Assembly: GCF_036345915.1 (NCBI RefSeq)
Contig: NZ_CP107785.1
Span: 2,790,001 to 2,854,000 of the forward strand
Reading direction: 5' to 3'
DNA: 64,000 bases
DNA from: Nocardia sp. NBC_00565
Lineage (GTDB): Bacteria; Actinomycetota; Actinomycetes; Mycobacteriales; Mycobacteriaceae
Of this stretch, positions 1 to 8,709 are shown one piece after another. The notes beneath the pieces are model-generated. The model did no database searches, was not told where the DNA came from, and saw only the letters and a list, made by a program, of their open reading frames with translations. Numbering within the stretch: position 1 is the first letter of the stretch; each line of letters opens with the position of its first letter. The translations under genes and the position numbers were made by a program.

Positions 1-43
1 CGGTATACCGGACCCAGCTCCCGCCAGGTCCCGTGATCGCCAT
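1..43 (-). CDS. 5' end of an unidentified gene, cut by the window edge
   Basis: An ATG at position 43 reading leftwards gives about 14 codons before the edge (beginning MAITGPGGSWVRY). It is preceded at about 50-58 by a near-perfect Shine-Dalgarno sequence (AGGAGGTGA on the minus strand) at good spacing. That ribosome site is the main reason to believe a gene starts here. Too little protein is visible to name a family. It would be divergent from the small membrane-protein gene at 237. Confidence 0.45.
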   Translation of the reverse strand, partial: MAITGPGGSWVRYT

Positions 44-236
44 CGACGTCACCTCCTGGTCGGGATGGACCGCGAGCTGACTACCGACCTCGACATCGGC
101 GCGGTATGGAAGCCGACGAGCACATGGTTTTTGTTCGCGATTGACGGGTAGCATGTAGTTGCTGACAGATTGCCAGAAGTTCTCCGAAGTGTGCGGTCGG
201 CTGCACGGTCGGGTCGAGCGATGAAGGAGAGCCGAC

Positions 237-503
237 ATGTCCTTTGCTCCGATTCTTGCCCAGGTCGTGAATCTCCCACCGGAAACTCCACCGCTGTCGG
301 AGCGGTTTATCGCTTTGCTCGGGTTCTTCACCTGGATACACCTGCTGGCCACCCTCGCCGGTGTGGTCTGTGTCTGCGCTCAGGTCGCCTGGCAACGCGG
401 CCGCCGCACCCCTGTCGGCTACCTGACGGTGCTGCTACGCGCCGCACTCGCCGCCGCTGTGGTGGTGGCCGCCGGGGTGTTGCTGGAGTCCACCATCCAG
501 TAG
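237..503 (+). CDS. Small two-helix membrane protein, hypothetical
   Basis: This 88-residue protein has two hydrophobic stretches, about residues 27-48 and 63-82, separated by a short basic loop (QRGRRTPVG). That pattern predicts a small integral membrane protein with a cytoplasmic positive loop. The ATG at 237 has an AAGGAGA ribosome site about 6 bases upstream, which fixes the start. I do not recognise the family. It stands alone; the next gene is convergent and ends 8 bases downstream. Confidence 0.6.
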   Translation: MSFAPILAQVVNLPPETPPLSERFIALLGFFTWIHLLATLAGVVCVCAQVAWQRGRRTPVGYLTVLLRAALAAAVVVAAGVLLESTIQ

Positions 504-510
504 CCGATCG

Positions 511-996
511 TCAGCAGGCCATGCCGGTGCGGTGGGATCTGCGGCAGGTTTCGGTGGCGCGCACCGCGGCGGCGAGCGCGACTACCGGTGGCACCCAACG
601 GGATTCGCCAGGCGAAATCCCCCAGCAGGCCGAGCCGGTCGACAGCCTGGTCGGCGGCAGCGGGATGCTAGCGCCGTCGACGTGGACGATCGCTCCGGCA
701 CCGCGCAGCGCTTCGATCGCCATCGCGGCCCTGGCAGCGCCGACAACCAAGTGGATCTCGCGGCGCTCGGCACCCGGAATCTCGATGACCGGACCGGACA
801 GGTTGTTCGCCCGCAGGAACCTGCGCACCCCGGCGGCCAGCGCGCCAGTGAGCTCGACGGCCTGTATCCGCTGGTCAGTGATCAGACAAACGCCATTGGC
901 CGTTTCGGTGACCGTCCACCCGGGGTAGTCCTGCCCGGCATCCGGTGTCGGCACCGTGACGGAGCTCGGAAACGTCGCGCGCACAGTCTTCTCCAT
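511..996 (-). CDS. Hypothetical protein, 161 aa
   Basis: The frame is well behaved, with high G/C third positions, and is longer than competing frames. The N-terminal 100 residues look like a mixed alpha/beta fold. The C-terminal part (IPLPPTR at about 110, then a Gly/Ser/Trp segment) faintly recalls the end of actinobacterial primase-polymerase-like proteins, but this is only an impression. No signal peptide or membrane segment is evident. The start codon is ATG with a weak GGGA upstream. It converges on the small membrane-protein gene. Function unknown. Confidence 0.5.
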   Translation of the reverse strand: MEKTVRATFPSSVTVPTPDAGQDYPGWTVTETANGVCLITDQRIQAVELTGALAAGVRRFLRANNLSGPVIEIPGAERREIHLVVGAARAAMAIEALRGAGAIVHVDGASIPLPPTRLSTGSACWGISPGESRWVPPVVALAAAVRATETCRRSHRTGMAC

Positions 997-1229
997 TCCC
1001 GGGTAGCTCTAGATCTCGCAACTACCCTCACATCGGCACCTGTGCATCAAATCCGTTGCCGCTGAGAGTTTCCCTACAGAATCCTTGCAGTGACGACCGC
1101 ACCAGAGATTCTGCGCGGTTCCCCCATCCATGGCATCGCCCCGTGGTCGCTACTCGGGTCCTACTTTGGTCGGATCCGTTCCCCCGCAAACCCATCCGTG
1201 GCACCCGGTCCGCGCACCACGAAACGAGA

Positions 1230-1260
1230 AAGGCTCACGCTCTGGGTGAGCATGAGCCTT
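1230..1260 (-). terminator. Probable intrinsic terminator of cysQ
   Basis: Arms AAGGCTCA (1230-1237) and TGAGCCTT (1253-1260) pair perfectly. An inner GCTC/GAGC pair (1239-1242 with 1248-1251) closes on a 5-base loop. Read on the minus strand the stem is followed by a T-rich stretch. It lies about 30 bases beyond the cysQ stop codon, so it probably ends the cysNC-cysQ transcript. Confidence 0.6.
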
Positions 1261-1288
1261 CCATCGAGTAGATGCCTCGCTCAGGTGT

Positions 1289-2011
1289 TCACCGATCGCG
1301 CAATACCGCGAGCACGGTGTCGGCCAGCTCCGGGCGGCAGATGAGCAGGTCGGGTAGGTACGGGTCGGGCTGGTTGTAGCGTAGCGGCGACCCGTCCAGC
1401 CGGGACACATGCAGGCCCGCTGCCGCCGCGACCGCGACCGGCGCGCACGAATCCCACTCGTACTGGCCACCCGAGTGGGCATAGACCTCGACATCACCGC
1501 GGACCACCGCCATTGCCTTGGCCCCGGCCGAGCCCATCGGCACGGTCTTAGCGCCCAGCTTGTCCACCAGCAGATCGACACATGTCGGCGGCCGGGTGCG
1601 CGATACCGCCAACCGGATCGGCCCTGTGCTCACGGGCGCGGGCCGTGGCGGCTCGCCGGTGTGCAACACCAGGTCGGCGGCGGGCAAGGCGACTGCGCCG
1701 ACCGTGGCGACACCGCCGACCGCGAGGGCCACGTGCACCGCCCAGTCCTCGCGCGGGGGTTCACCGTATTCGCGGGTGCCGTCGAGCGGATCGATGATCC
1801 AGACCCGGTCGCGCTCGAGCCGGATCGGGTTGTCGGCGCTCTCCTCCGAGAGCACCGCATCCTCGGGCCGCAGCTCGGCCAGCCGGCGCAGCAACAGCGC
1901 GTTCGACTGCTGGTCACCGGCCGCACCGCCCTGATCCCGGATCCGCAGCAACAGTGCTCCCGCCTCGGCCGCCAAGCACGCGGCCACCTCGTGATCGTTC
2001 ATGACGGTCAT
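1289..2011 (-). CDS. cysQ: 3'(2'),5'-bisphosphate nucleotidase CysQ
   Basis: This 240-residue member of the inositol-monophosphatase-like superfamily hydrolyses 3'-phosphoadenosine 5'-phosphate to AMP and phosphate, clearing the by-product of sulfate activation and sulfotransfer. Visible motifs are the metal-binding [12 protein letters not shown] (about residues 70-81), an upstream LSEE acidic motif, and YEWDSCAP near residue 184, the second metal/substrate motif. Length is normal for actinobacterial CysQ. Its start overlaps the stop of the upstream cysNC remnant by four bases (ATGA), so the two were co-transcribed and possibly translationally coupled. This pairing is the usual sulfate-activation arrangement in mycobacteria and Nocardia. 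Confidence 0.93.
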   Translation of the reverse strand: MTVMNDHEVAACLAAEAGALLLRIRDQGGAAGDQQSNALLLRRLAELRPEDAVLSEESADNPIRLERDRVWIIDPLDGTREYGEPPREDWAVHVALAVGGVATVGAVALPAADLVLHTGEPPRPAPVSTGPIRLAVSRTRPPTCVDLLVDKLGAKTVPMGSAGAKAMAVVRGDVEVYAHSGGQYEWDSCAPVAVAAAAGLHVSRLDGSPLRYNQPDPYLPDLLICRPELADTVLAVLRDR

Positions 2012-2796
2012 TGTGGCGGTCCCGAATCGAGCACACGCGCTCGGCGCAGATACTCGACCACCTGCTCGGCCGACACCGCGCCACCGGTATCCAGGCGCAG
2101 CTCCGGCGACTCGGGCACCTCGTAGGGCGAGTCGATGCCGGTGAAGTTGACCAGCTCGCCTCGTCTGGCCTTGCGGTACAGGCCCTTTCGGTCGCGTGCC
2201 TCGGCCACCGCCAGCGGCACGTCCACGTGGACCTCGATGAACTCGCCCGGGGCGAGCAGTTCCCGAGCCTGGCGCCGTTCGGCGCGGAACGGGGAAATGA
2301 ACGAGGCCAGCACGATGAGACCGGCGTCAGCCATCAACTTCGCGACTTCGGCGATGCGACGGATGTTTTCCACCCGGTCGACAGCTGTGAAGCCGAGGTC
2401 CTTGTTCAGGCCGTGGCGAATGTTGTCGCCATCGAGCAGGTAGGTGTGGAAACCCCGTTCGTGCAGACGCTTTTCGACCAGGTTCGCGACGGTGGACTTG
2501 CCTGCACCGGATAGGCCGGTGAACCACACCACCGCCGGTTGTTGGGCTTTCTGCCGGGCGCGGGCCGGCTTGTCGACCTCGACCGCCTGCCAGTGCACGT
2601 TATCTGCCCGACGCAGCGCGAAGTCGAGCATCCCGGCGGCCACCGTGGCATTGCTCAATCGATCGATGAGGATGAACCTGCCCATATCCCGGTTGTCGGC
2701 ATAGGAGTCGAACGCGATCCGCCGGTCGAGATTCAGGTCGCACACGCCGATCTCGTTCAGGGCGAGGGTGCGAGCCGCGGAGTGTTCGAGCGGCTC
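2008..2796 (-). pseudogene. cysC: 5'-truncated cysN-cysC; APS-kinase (CysC) half intact
   Basis: In actinobacteria CysNC normally carries a sulfate-adenylyltransferase GTPase (CysN) followed by an APS kinase (CysC), over 600 residues. Here only the last part of CysN is present, from about [16 protein letters not shown], through [16 protein letters not shown], followed by a complete CysC domain. CysC shows the P-loop GLSGAGKST, the DGDNIRHGL substrate motif, ENIRRIAE and SPFRAER. Homology stops abruptly near 2796. The frame stays open to an ATG at 2979, but that extension is out-of-frame translation of an unrelated fragment. The GTPase P-loop and switch motifs are absent. CysC could still be made from an internal start. 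It overlaps cysQ by four bases. The call of truncation is firm; whether the product is active is not known. Confidence 0.8.
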
Positions 2797-2935
2797 AGAT
2801 GATTTGTGCGGTGGGGAGGATGGTGATTTCGGTGAGGTTGACGTGCTTGGGGACGGTAGCGACGAAAGCGACGGTTTCGGCGACGTCTTCCGACCGCAAG
2901 ACATCGATCTGGGCGATGAGCTCGCCCGCATCGGT
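2795..2935 (-). pseudogene. C-terminal fragment of a short-chain dehydrogenase
   Basis: Minus-strand translation gives a typical SDR tail of about 45 residues: [20 protein letters not shown], then [14 protein letters not shown] and a stop at 2795-2797. This is the standard end of the family that closes with xxNxxEIxIxPTxQ. The Rossmann fold and the YxxxK active site are not upstream: the frame becomes low-complexity Ala/Gly there, which is the shadow of a proline-rich gene on the other strand. It directly abuts the broken end of cysNC. Confidence 0.65.
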
Positions 2936-2939
2936 CGCG

Positions 2940-3284
2940 CCACCCGCGCCGATCGAAGCCGCACCGGCCGCTGTCCCATCCGAGCCGATCAACATCCAGC
3001 CGACACCGGACCAGATCTGGCCGATCGCACCCGCAGCGCCACCCCGCACCCCGCCCAGAACCGCCTCCGCACCCACAACCGAAACCACGGACCCGCCGGA
3101 ACCGACCGACTCCACCACCGCCGAGTCGCCCACCCCAACCCCGACCACCGTCGGTGCGCCGGATGGCAACTGGCTCTTTCCCGGTGAGACCCCGCCACCA
3201 CCGTTGGACGCTGATCCCGAGGTCGTCCGCGCCTGGTGGGATAACCACTGGATGTTGAAGGAACGCTGGCTCCGCGGCGACTAG
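2940..3284 (+). pseudogene. 3' fragment of a proline/threonine-rich protein gene
   Basis: The plus frame from about 2940 to the TAG at 3282-3284 shows good codon bias. It encodes a Pro/Thr/Ala-rich linker followed by a compact tail with DPEVVRAWWDNHWMLKERW. It has no credible start of its own: upstream in the same frame the sequence is the antisense of the SDR fragment. It therefore looks like the last 115 codons of a larger gene, possibly a secreted or membrane protein with a disordered stalk. Family not recognised. Confidence 0.4.
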
Positions 3285-3680
3285 CCCGCAGGGATGTCGA
3301 GACCAACGCCACGGCGAGCAGTCGGACTCGTCAACTCGACACGAGGGCGGCCCGACTCCGTGTCGCCCCGCCGACGACTTCGAACCGGCTGCAGGCAGTT
3401 CGAAGCTGCATCGGATGAAACATTCTGTTGTCGTGCGTGATTCATCGCCCAGCCGGAAATGGGTGGACCGGACGTACACGCCGATACCTTGCGGCCTGGG
3501 CTGGGCGGGAATTTCGGGCGTCGAGTGCCAGACCACCGACAGTTTCTGCACTTTTGCAGACGATACCTGCGCATTTCCCTATTGCCTGCACACAAGTGGA
3601 CACCAATACTGACCAACCGAGCCTGTGTGCGGTGCGTCACATGCGTGCGGGCAGCGTGCGGAAAGAAGAGGAACAACTGG
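3285..3680 (+). other. Intergenic stretch, upstream region of the AtoE-like transporter
   Basis: No convincing gene is seen. The frame of the transporter stays open back to 3459, but the protein before position 3681 is compositionally unlike coding sequence and lacks family similarity. A promoter is expected here. No clear -35/-10 pair or long inverted repeat stands out. Confidence 0.4.
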
Positions 3681-5120
3681 ATGACGTCCACGATTGAAGA
3701 AGCCAGCTCCGAAAAGGGCCTTGCGCGGGTTGCGCAATCGCTCGCCAGGTGGACGGAAAAGTGGTTCCCGGATGCCTACGTCGTCGCACTCGCAGGCGTA
3801 TTCATTGTGGCCGCCGCTGCGCTGGCCAACGGTTCGTCGCCGCGAACGGTCGCAAACGCGTTCGGCGATGGCTTCTGGGACCTGACCGCTTTCACTCTTC
3901 AGATGGCCATGGTGGTTCTCACCGGATATGTCGTCGCCACGTCCCCACCTGTTGCCCGGCTGATCGACCGGCTGGCCACCGTGCCGCAAACCGCCAGCAG
4001 CGCAGTGAGTTTCGTTGCGTTCCTGTCCATGTCGGTATCGTTCCTGAACTGGGGACTCAGTTTGGTTTTCGGTGGTCTGCTGGCCCGGGCGATCGCCCGT
4101 CGGACCGATCTACGCGTGGACTATCGCGCCCTCGGCGCGGCGGCGTTCATGGGGTTGGGCGCCGTGTGGGCGCTGGGAATATCCTCCTCGGCCGCGCAGC
4201 TACAGGCCACCGCCACCTCATTGCCGCCGGCACTGCTGAGGATCACCGGTGTCCTCGACTTCGGACACACGATCTTCACGTGGCAGTCCCTGCTCATGTG
4301 CGCGATCATCATGGCGCTCACCGTGGTGATCGCGCACTTCTCGGCGCCGAAGGACGCAGCAATAAAGACCGCCCAGGAGCTGGACGTCGATATGGATGAC
4401 CAGCCCGCGGAAGTGGCACCGCGCTCCCGGCCGGGGGAATGGCTCGAATACAGCCGTATCCTGCCGATCCTGGCCGGCCTGATGACGGCGGGCTGGTTGA
4501 TCTCGCAGCTCTTCGCCAAATCAGTACTCACCGTTGTCAGCAGCCTGAATGGTTATCTGCTCGTCTTCCTCATATTGGGCTTGGTGCTCCATGGCACCCC
4601 GCGCAAGTTCTTGCAAGCCGTCTCCCTCGCCGTACCCGCCACGGCCGGCATTCTCGTTCAGTTCCCCCTGTACGCCGCCATGGCCGCGATCCTCACCAAA
4701 GCAAAGGGCAGGGGCGGTCTCACCGTCTCTGAGCACCTCGCGGAGTTCTTCACGAGCATCGGCGGCGGTGGCAGCTTCGCCATAGTCATCGCCATCTACA
4801 CGGTGGTGCTAGGCGTCTTCGTCCCGTCCGGCGGCGGAAAATGGCTGGTCGAAGCCCCCTACGTCATGCAGGCGTCGACAGATGTCCACATGAACCTCGG
4901 CTGGACGGTCCAGATATACAACGTGGCCGAGGCACTGCCCAACCTCATCAATCCGTTCTTCATGCTGCCCCTGCTGGCAGTACTCAAACTGCGGGCGCGC
5001 GACCTCGTCGGTTTCACGTTCCTGCAGTTCATGTTCCACCTGCCGGTGGTACTGCTTCTCGTGTGGTTGCTCGGAATGACGTTCGAATACGTCCCCCCGA
5101 TCTTGCCCGCCACCCCATGA
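3681..5120 (+). CDS. atoE: Short-chain fatty acid transporter, AtoE family
   Basis: This 479-residue inner-membrane protein has about ten to twelve hydrophobic segments and matches the AtoE short-chain fatty-acid transporter family in length and pattern. Supporting features are an N-terminal amphipathic segment (LARWTEKWFPDAYVVAL), a conserved FLSMSVSFLNWGLSLVFGGL segment near residue 115, and the late VFVPSGGGKWLVEAP motif near residue 380. It probably takes up acetoacetate, butyrate or similar acids. The start at 3681 was chosen because AGAGGA lies 8 bases upstream and the protein then begins as family members do. No atoD/atoA CoA-transferase genes adjoin it, but the acyl-CoA operon at 8.7 kb could use such substrates (inference). 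Confidence 0.88.
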   Translation: MTSTIEEASSEKGLARVAQSLARWTEKWFPDAYVVALAGVFIVAAAALANGSSPRTVANAFGDGFWDLTAFTLQMAMVVLTGYVVATSPPVARLIDRLATVPQTASSAVSFVAFLSMSVSFLNWGLSLVFGGLLARAIARRTDLRVDYRALGAAAFMGLGAVWALGISSSAAQLQATATSLPPALLRITGVLDFGHTIFTWQSLLMCAIIMALTVVIAHFSAPKDAAIKTAQELDVDMDDQPAEVAPRSRPGEWLEYSRILPILAGLMTAGWLISQLFAKSVLTVVSSLNGYLLVFLILGLVLHGTPRKFLQAVSLAVPATAGILVQFPLYAAMAAILTKAKGRGGLTVSEHLAEFFTSIGGGGSFAIVIAIYTVVLGVFVPSGGGKWLVEAPYVMQASTDVHMNLGWTVQIYNVAEALPNLINPFFMLPLLAVLKLRARDLVGFTFLQFMFHLPVVLLLVWLLGMTFEYVPPILPATP

Positions 5121-5122
5121 CC

Positions 5123-5359
5123 TCAGCGCCGAAACAGACGTCGGATGCGCCCGCGGATACCAGAGGCGTCCCGCGGTGCCGGAGCGGCGGTTTCGATGGC
5201 CGCCTGGGCCGAGGTCGCCTGGGCCAATCGCATGTGCAGTTGTTCGCGGACTTGGTCCGGGGTGTAGGCCCGCCGGCGGCGCTCAGCGCGCACGATCACC
5301 ACACCGGTGGCGACCACACCGGCCGCACCCGCCAATCCCACTGCCTTCCACCACCTCAT
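5123..5359 (-). CDS. Small single-span membrane protein, hypothetical
   Basis: This 78-residue protein starts MRWWKAVGLAGAAGVVATGV, an N-terminal membrane anchor at about residues 5-24. A basic RRRR patch, a TPDQVREQLHMRLAQA helix and an Arg-rich tail follow. The anchor, the YTPDQVREQL helix and the basic C-terminus resemble a short conserved protein of mycobacteria and Nocardia of unknown function. The longer open frame upstream was not used because its extra residues are antisense to the next gene. It converges on the transporter gene two bases away and is divergent from the gene at 5378. Confidence 0.6.
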   Translation of the reverse strand: MRWWKAVGLAGAAGVVATGVVIVRAERRRRAYTPDQVREQLHMRLAQATSAQAAIETAAPAPRDASGIRGRIRRLFRR

Positions 5360-5377
5360 ACCGCATAGGCTACGGCC

Positions 5378-6034
5378 ATGACGGGTACGGGCATCAGTCT
5401 CGACCGAGCGCTCGCGCTCACCAGAACTGGCGACATCTGGCTGTTCCGTGGACATTCGGCCGTCGACCGGGCGATCCGGATGACGACGAACAGTCCGGTG
5501 AACCATGTCGGGATGTCCGTCGTGATCGACGATCTGCCCGCGCTGATCTGGCATGCGGAGCTTGGCCGATCGCTGCCCGATATGTGGTCGGGAGTCGCGC
5601 ACCGCGGCGTCCAGTTACACAATCTGCGCGATGCCGTGCTGGTGTGGACGCACCGCTACGGTCAGCAGGCTTGGTTGCGCCAGTTGAACCGTCCGGCCAC
5701 CCGAGAGATGGAGGACAGCCTGCTGCGCACCATCGCCCGCCTCGACGGAACCCCGTTCCCATCCACCGCCGGTCTCGCCGGACGCTGGCTACGCGGCCGG
5801 GCGCGCCTCCCACGCCACAAGTCGCGCCGGATAGCGACACAAGAATTCGAGAACGCGTACTGCGCGGAAGTCGTGGCCGCGACATACCAGGACATGGGAC
5901 TGCTGCCGCAGCACCGCAGCCCCAACTGGTATGACCCCGGACGGTTCTGGAGCGGAGACCGACTACAGCTGGGTGGCGGTTACGAGCTGGGTGGCGAAAT
6001 AGCCGTAGAGACGCCGGCCGGGACCAACTCCTGA
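5378..6034 (+). CDS. YiiX/NlpC-P60-like permuted papain-fold protein
   Basis: This 218-residue protein has the pattern of circularly permuted papain-like amidases or peptidases. An early GDIWLFRG strand is followed by a histidine in NHVGM (about residue 48). A late cysteine sits in AYCAEVVAATYQ (about residue 166), with a PNWYDPGRFW tail after it. In this fold the His and Cys form the catalytic pair in reversed order. Length fits the family. The substrate is unknown; relatives act on amide, lipid or cell-wall bonds. No signal peptide is seen. The start is ATG. It is divergent from the small membrane protein. Confidence 0.55.
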   Translation: MTGTGISLDRALALTRTGDIWLFRGHSAVDRAIRMTTNSPVNHVGMSVVIDDLPALIWHAELGRSLPDMWSGVAHRGVQLHNLRDAVLVWTHRYGQQAWLRQLNRPATREMEDSLLRTIARLDGTPFPSTAGLAGRWLRGRARLPRHKSRRIATQEFENAYCAEVVAATYQDMGLLPQHRSPNWYDPGRFWSGDRLQLGGGYELGGEIAVETPAGTNS

Positions 6035-6232
6035 CCACCCAGTTCCGCGACGTCACATGCCGAATCCGCTGCAGCGCTGGTCGGGATGTCGAGAACGGCG
6101 ATTCGCGGCCGGCGACGCCTTGCGTCGCGTCCCGTGTCGAAAACGCCTATGGCGCATAGTGATTACCAGTGGCCCATGGTCGCGGTTCAGCAACCGGCGT
6201 CGGGGGAGTGGAGGGTCGAGATCGATCGGCTG

Positions 6233-6844
6233 CTACCCGGACGGCTGCGAACGTTTTCGCCGAAACACGAAGCCGCCGATAACAACAGCCGCCTTCACCA
6301 GAACAACCACAAGAACGAGACCGATGGCGCTGCGCGTCCAATTCTCGTTCGTCAGCGCGGCTGCGCCGAGCCCGAGATGTATGGCAAGGGCCACCGCGGC
6401 AACGATCGCAGGCAACGCGACAGCCAAGAATCGACGGCGATGAGTTCGAGGGGTTCCAGCCGCAATGCCGGGCACCGGGGTGGTGTCGGTCGTTTGGATT
6501 CGCTGCCAGTCGACGCTGGTGCCCTCGCGCCGGGCGTACCGATCGAGGTTTCTGCCGATGATGCCTTGAATCCTGGCCAGTTTGTCCTCATCGGCGCCGT
6601 CCACGCGTGCGGTCAACGCCTCTGTTTCGGCGCGGACGACGCATCGACCCCATGCGCCGAAGGTGATGACCCCTTCGCTGTCGGAGGATTCGATGGTGAC
6701 CCGCACCTCGTCGGTGACGGGTCGGTGTCGGCCGATCCGGTGTCCTGCGCCGCCGCCCATCGCGGCGGCATGTTTGAGGAGTTGGGCGAGATACTTGCTC
6801 GCGCTTGCGGTTTCGATCCGCGCCTCGGCCGACAGTATGGTCAT
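6233..6844 (-). CDS. DUF2218 domain protein with C-terminal membrane segments
   Basis: This 203-residue protein has two parts. Residues 1-95 fit DUF2218: the early ASKYLAQLLKHAA, then DEVRVTIESSDSEGVITFG and a terminal EDKLARIQGIIGRNLDRYARRE helix region. Residues about 133-193 hold two hydrophobic helices and a basic tail. DUF2218 proteins are small, often encoded near metal or siderophore genes, and have no settled function. The start ATG at 6844 overlaps the stop of the methyltransferase by four bases, so the two form an operon. The longer frame upstream is antisense to, or a shifted reading of, the methyltransferase. Confidence 0.7.
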   Translation of the reverse strand: MTILSAEARIETASASKYLAQLLKHAAAMGGGAGHRIGRHRPVTDEVRVTIESSDSEGVITFGAWGRCVVRAETEALTARVDGADEDKLARIQGIIGRNLDRYARREGTSVDWQRIQTTDTTPVPGIAAGTPRTHRRRFLAVALPAIVAAVALAIHLGLGAAALTNENWTRSAIGLVLVVVLVKAAVVIGGFVFRRKRSQPSG

Positions 6845-7476
6845 CGGTTGCCTGGTTCCTGTGCTGCCTGCCTGGTGACCGACACCAGCCAGGCCCGGAT
6901 GCCTGCGGGATCGATCTCGATCTCGATGGTGGCCGGTTCGATGGAATCGACCCGCCACCCCTGCTCGAAGGCCGCGATGATCTCGGCATGGGTGAGCCGA
7001 TGCGGCCCGCCCTCGCCGGGCTGGCGGTCGCTGAAGCCGAGCATGAAATAGCGTCCGCCCGGGCGGATCACCGACCACAGGCCGCTCACGTAGGCGGCGC
7101 GGTCGTCGCCGTCGAAGAGATGGAACAGCCCGCAGTCGAGCACCGTGTCGAAGGACTCGTTCCACTCGGCGAGCGCAAGCGCGTCCTGATGCAGGAACCG
7201 CGCCGTCAGGCCGCGCTCGTCTGCTTTGCGTCTGGCGGTATCGAGCGCGTTGGTTGCCAGGTCCACGCCGGTGGCGTCGAGGCCGCGTCCGGCGGCGAGT
7301 AGTGCGTGCTCGCCCGTTCCGCAACCGATGTCGAGCACCCGGCCGCCGATCGCACCTGCGTCGGCGAGTGCCACGAAGGCGGATTGTGGTCGGTCGATGT
7401 CCCAGGGTGGGCGCTGCGCGTACAGCTCCTCCGGGGCGGTGATATCCGGGTGGAAGTCGCTGTGTGAATGGGTCAT
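6841..7476 (-). CDS. Class I SAM-dependent methyltransferase
   Basis: This 211-residue protein has the Rossmann-type SAM-binding motif I VLDIGCGTGEHAL at about residue 47, an acidic motif II GVDLA at about 70, and motif IV FDTVLDCGLFHLF at about 109. The LDCGLFHxF signature is typical of a thiol or small-molecule methyltransferase subgroup found in actinobacteria. The substrate cannot be inferred. The ATG has GGAGA 6 bases upstream. It heads an operon with the DUF2218 gene and is divergent from the TetR gene at 7562, its likely regulator. Confidence 0.85.
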   Translation of the reverse strand: MTHSHSDFHPDITAPEELYAQRPPWDIDRPQSAFVALADAGAIGGRVLDIGCGTGEHALLAAGRGLDATGVDLATNALDTARRKADERGLTARFLHQDALALAEWNESFDTVLDCGLFHLFDGDDRAAYVSGLWSVIRPGGRYFMLGFSDRQPGEGGPHRLTHAEIIAAFEQGWRVDSIEPATIEIEIDPAGIRAWLVSVTRQAAQEPGNR

Positions 7477-7522
7477 CTGGTTCTCCGGTCTCTTGCTTTC
7501 AGATCCACCGAACCGATTTTGC

Positions 7523-7535
7523 GATACATTGTGTC
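7523..7535. promoter_or_regulatory. Candidate TetR operator between divergent genes
   Basis: GATACATTGTGTC is an imperfect palindrome, symmetric at 10 of 13 positions. It sits in the 85-bp gap between the methyltransferase operon and the TetR gene, about where both promoters must lie. The sequence style matches TetR-family sites. The assignment is inference. Confidence 0.35.
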
Positions 7536-7561
7536 TCTAGTCAATAGAAGATGTTCACAGT

Positions 7562-8182
7562 ATGGCCGTCGCGTATGATCAGTGGGTGCCGAAGCTGTGG
7601 AACGAGACGATCGAGACCCATCGCAGGGAGGTGCGCGCCGCGATCATGGACACGACCGCCGCGTTGGTGTTCGAGCACGGACTTCGGGCGGTGACGATGT
7701 CGCAGATCGCCGATGAGACCGGTATCGGGCGAGCGACGCTCTACAAATACTTCCCGGACGTGGATACGATCCTGCGCGCCTGGCATGCCCGCCAGATCAC
7801 CGGCCACCTACGCCAACTCGCCGAAATACGCGACAGCGCAGACACTCCCGCCAAGCGCCTGCCCGCTGTGCTCGCCACCTACGCCCACATCGCCCAGCAG
7901 ACCCGAAGCCACGACACCGAACTCGTGAAGTTCCTGCATCCCGACGAGCAGATCGCCGAGGCACAGCAGCAGCTACACGGCATGATCCGACAGCTGATCG
8001 CCGACGGCGCCCGCGATGGCGAACTCCGCGACGACGTCGCCCCCGACGAACTGGCCAACTACTGCCTACACGCCCTCACCGCCGCAGCCACCCTGACCAC
8101 CGAGGAGGCGATCGACCGCCTCACTGCCGTCACCCTCGCCGGCCTGCAACCTCCAGGGGCTTCATCCCCCAGTCGGCGGTAG
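7562..8182 (+). CDS. TetR family transcriptional regulator
   Basis: This 206-residue protein has an N-terminal TetR helix-turn-helix at about residues 25-70: AAIMDTTAALVFEHGLRAVT, then MSQIADETGIGRATLYKYFP. The following all-helical region is the ligand-binding and dimerization domain. It is divergently transcribed from the methyltransferase-DUF2218 operon across 85 bp with a near-palindrome, so it probably represses that operon and itself. The ATG at 7562 was taken; a GTG at 7586 is an alternative start. Confidence 0.9.
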   Translation: MAVAYDQWVPKLWNETIETHRREVRAAIMDTTAALVFEHGLRAVTMSQIADETGIGRATLYKYFPDVDTILRAWHARQITGHLRQLAEIRDSADTPAKRLPAVLATYAHIAQQTRSHDTELVKFLHPDEQIAEAQQQLHGMIRQLIADGARDGELRDDVAPDELANYCLHALTAAATLTTEEAIDRLTAVTLAGLQPPGASSPSRR

Positions 8183-8416
8183 TCCGCCGGGCCGCAAATG
8201 GCGGTCGCACCGCACGGCGCCCGAGCCCGTATCTGATGACGGTCGTCGGGGCTTCGGGACGGTGAGGCCGAGCAGGTACGCCATCGTGTCGTCGTCGAGT
8301 CGCGCACGGGCGATGAACTCGAGGACCTGCGCGGAGAGGTTGCGGTCGCGGCCTTGCTCCAGGCGCAGGTAGTAGTCGGCCCCGATGCGGGCATGCCGGC
8401 CTGAATCTGAGTACAC
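8162..8416 (-). pseudogene. Fragment of an XRE/MmyB-type helix-turn-helix regulator
   Basis: The minus frame contains RIGADYYLRLEQGRDRNLSA, then QVLEFIARARLDDDTMAYLL. This is the recognition-helix region and following helix of the actinobacterial HTH regulators with a DYYxRLEQGR motif. The start of the HTH domain and the whole C-terminal ligand domain (about 200 residues) are missing. Sequence on both sides does not continue the family. The fragment lies in a 527-bp gap upstream of the thiolase operon with no other gene that I can see. Confidence 0.55.
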
Positions 8417-8709
8417 CTGAGTTGTTCATCGTTGGGGACGGTCCCGACCACCGGATTTGAGCGCGGGACCGACCGCCTGGCGGGCCCGTCCCAGCCGGCA
8501 CTGTGGGTTCTTCATGAATTCGGAACAGAGTTGCAAACGAGCAGGTAGGGACATGTATTCCGAGCTGTCCGCCGACGAGGTCGCGCCCCGGCGATGTGTC
8601 CTGTGTCATAGTCCGAATCAGCTGTGACGTATTGACCATCGACGATCCGTCCAGCATGGTGACGGGAGGTTAACAAGCGCTCAGTAACTTGCGTGAAAGG
8701 TTCATAGTC

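Noticed and set aside
2799..3284. A complete 161-codon plus-strand gene starting at 2799
   Set aside because: Its first 45 codons are antisense to a clear SDR C-terminus, so only the 3' part is credited as a gene fragment.
6233..7324. A single 363-codon minus-strand gene covering the DUF2218 gene and part of the methyltransferase
   Set aside because: Residues before the ATG at 6844 are an out-of-frame, Arg-rich reading of the methyltransferase; the four-base overlap of two normal genes explains the region better.
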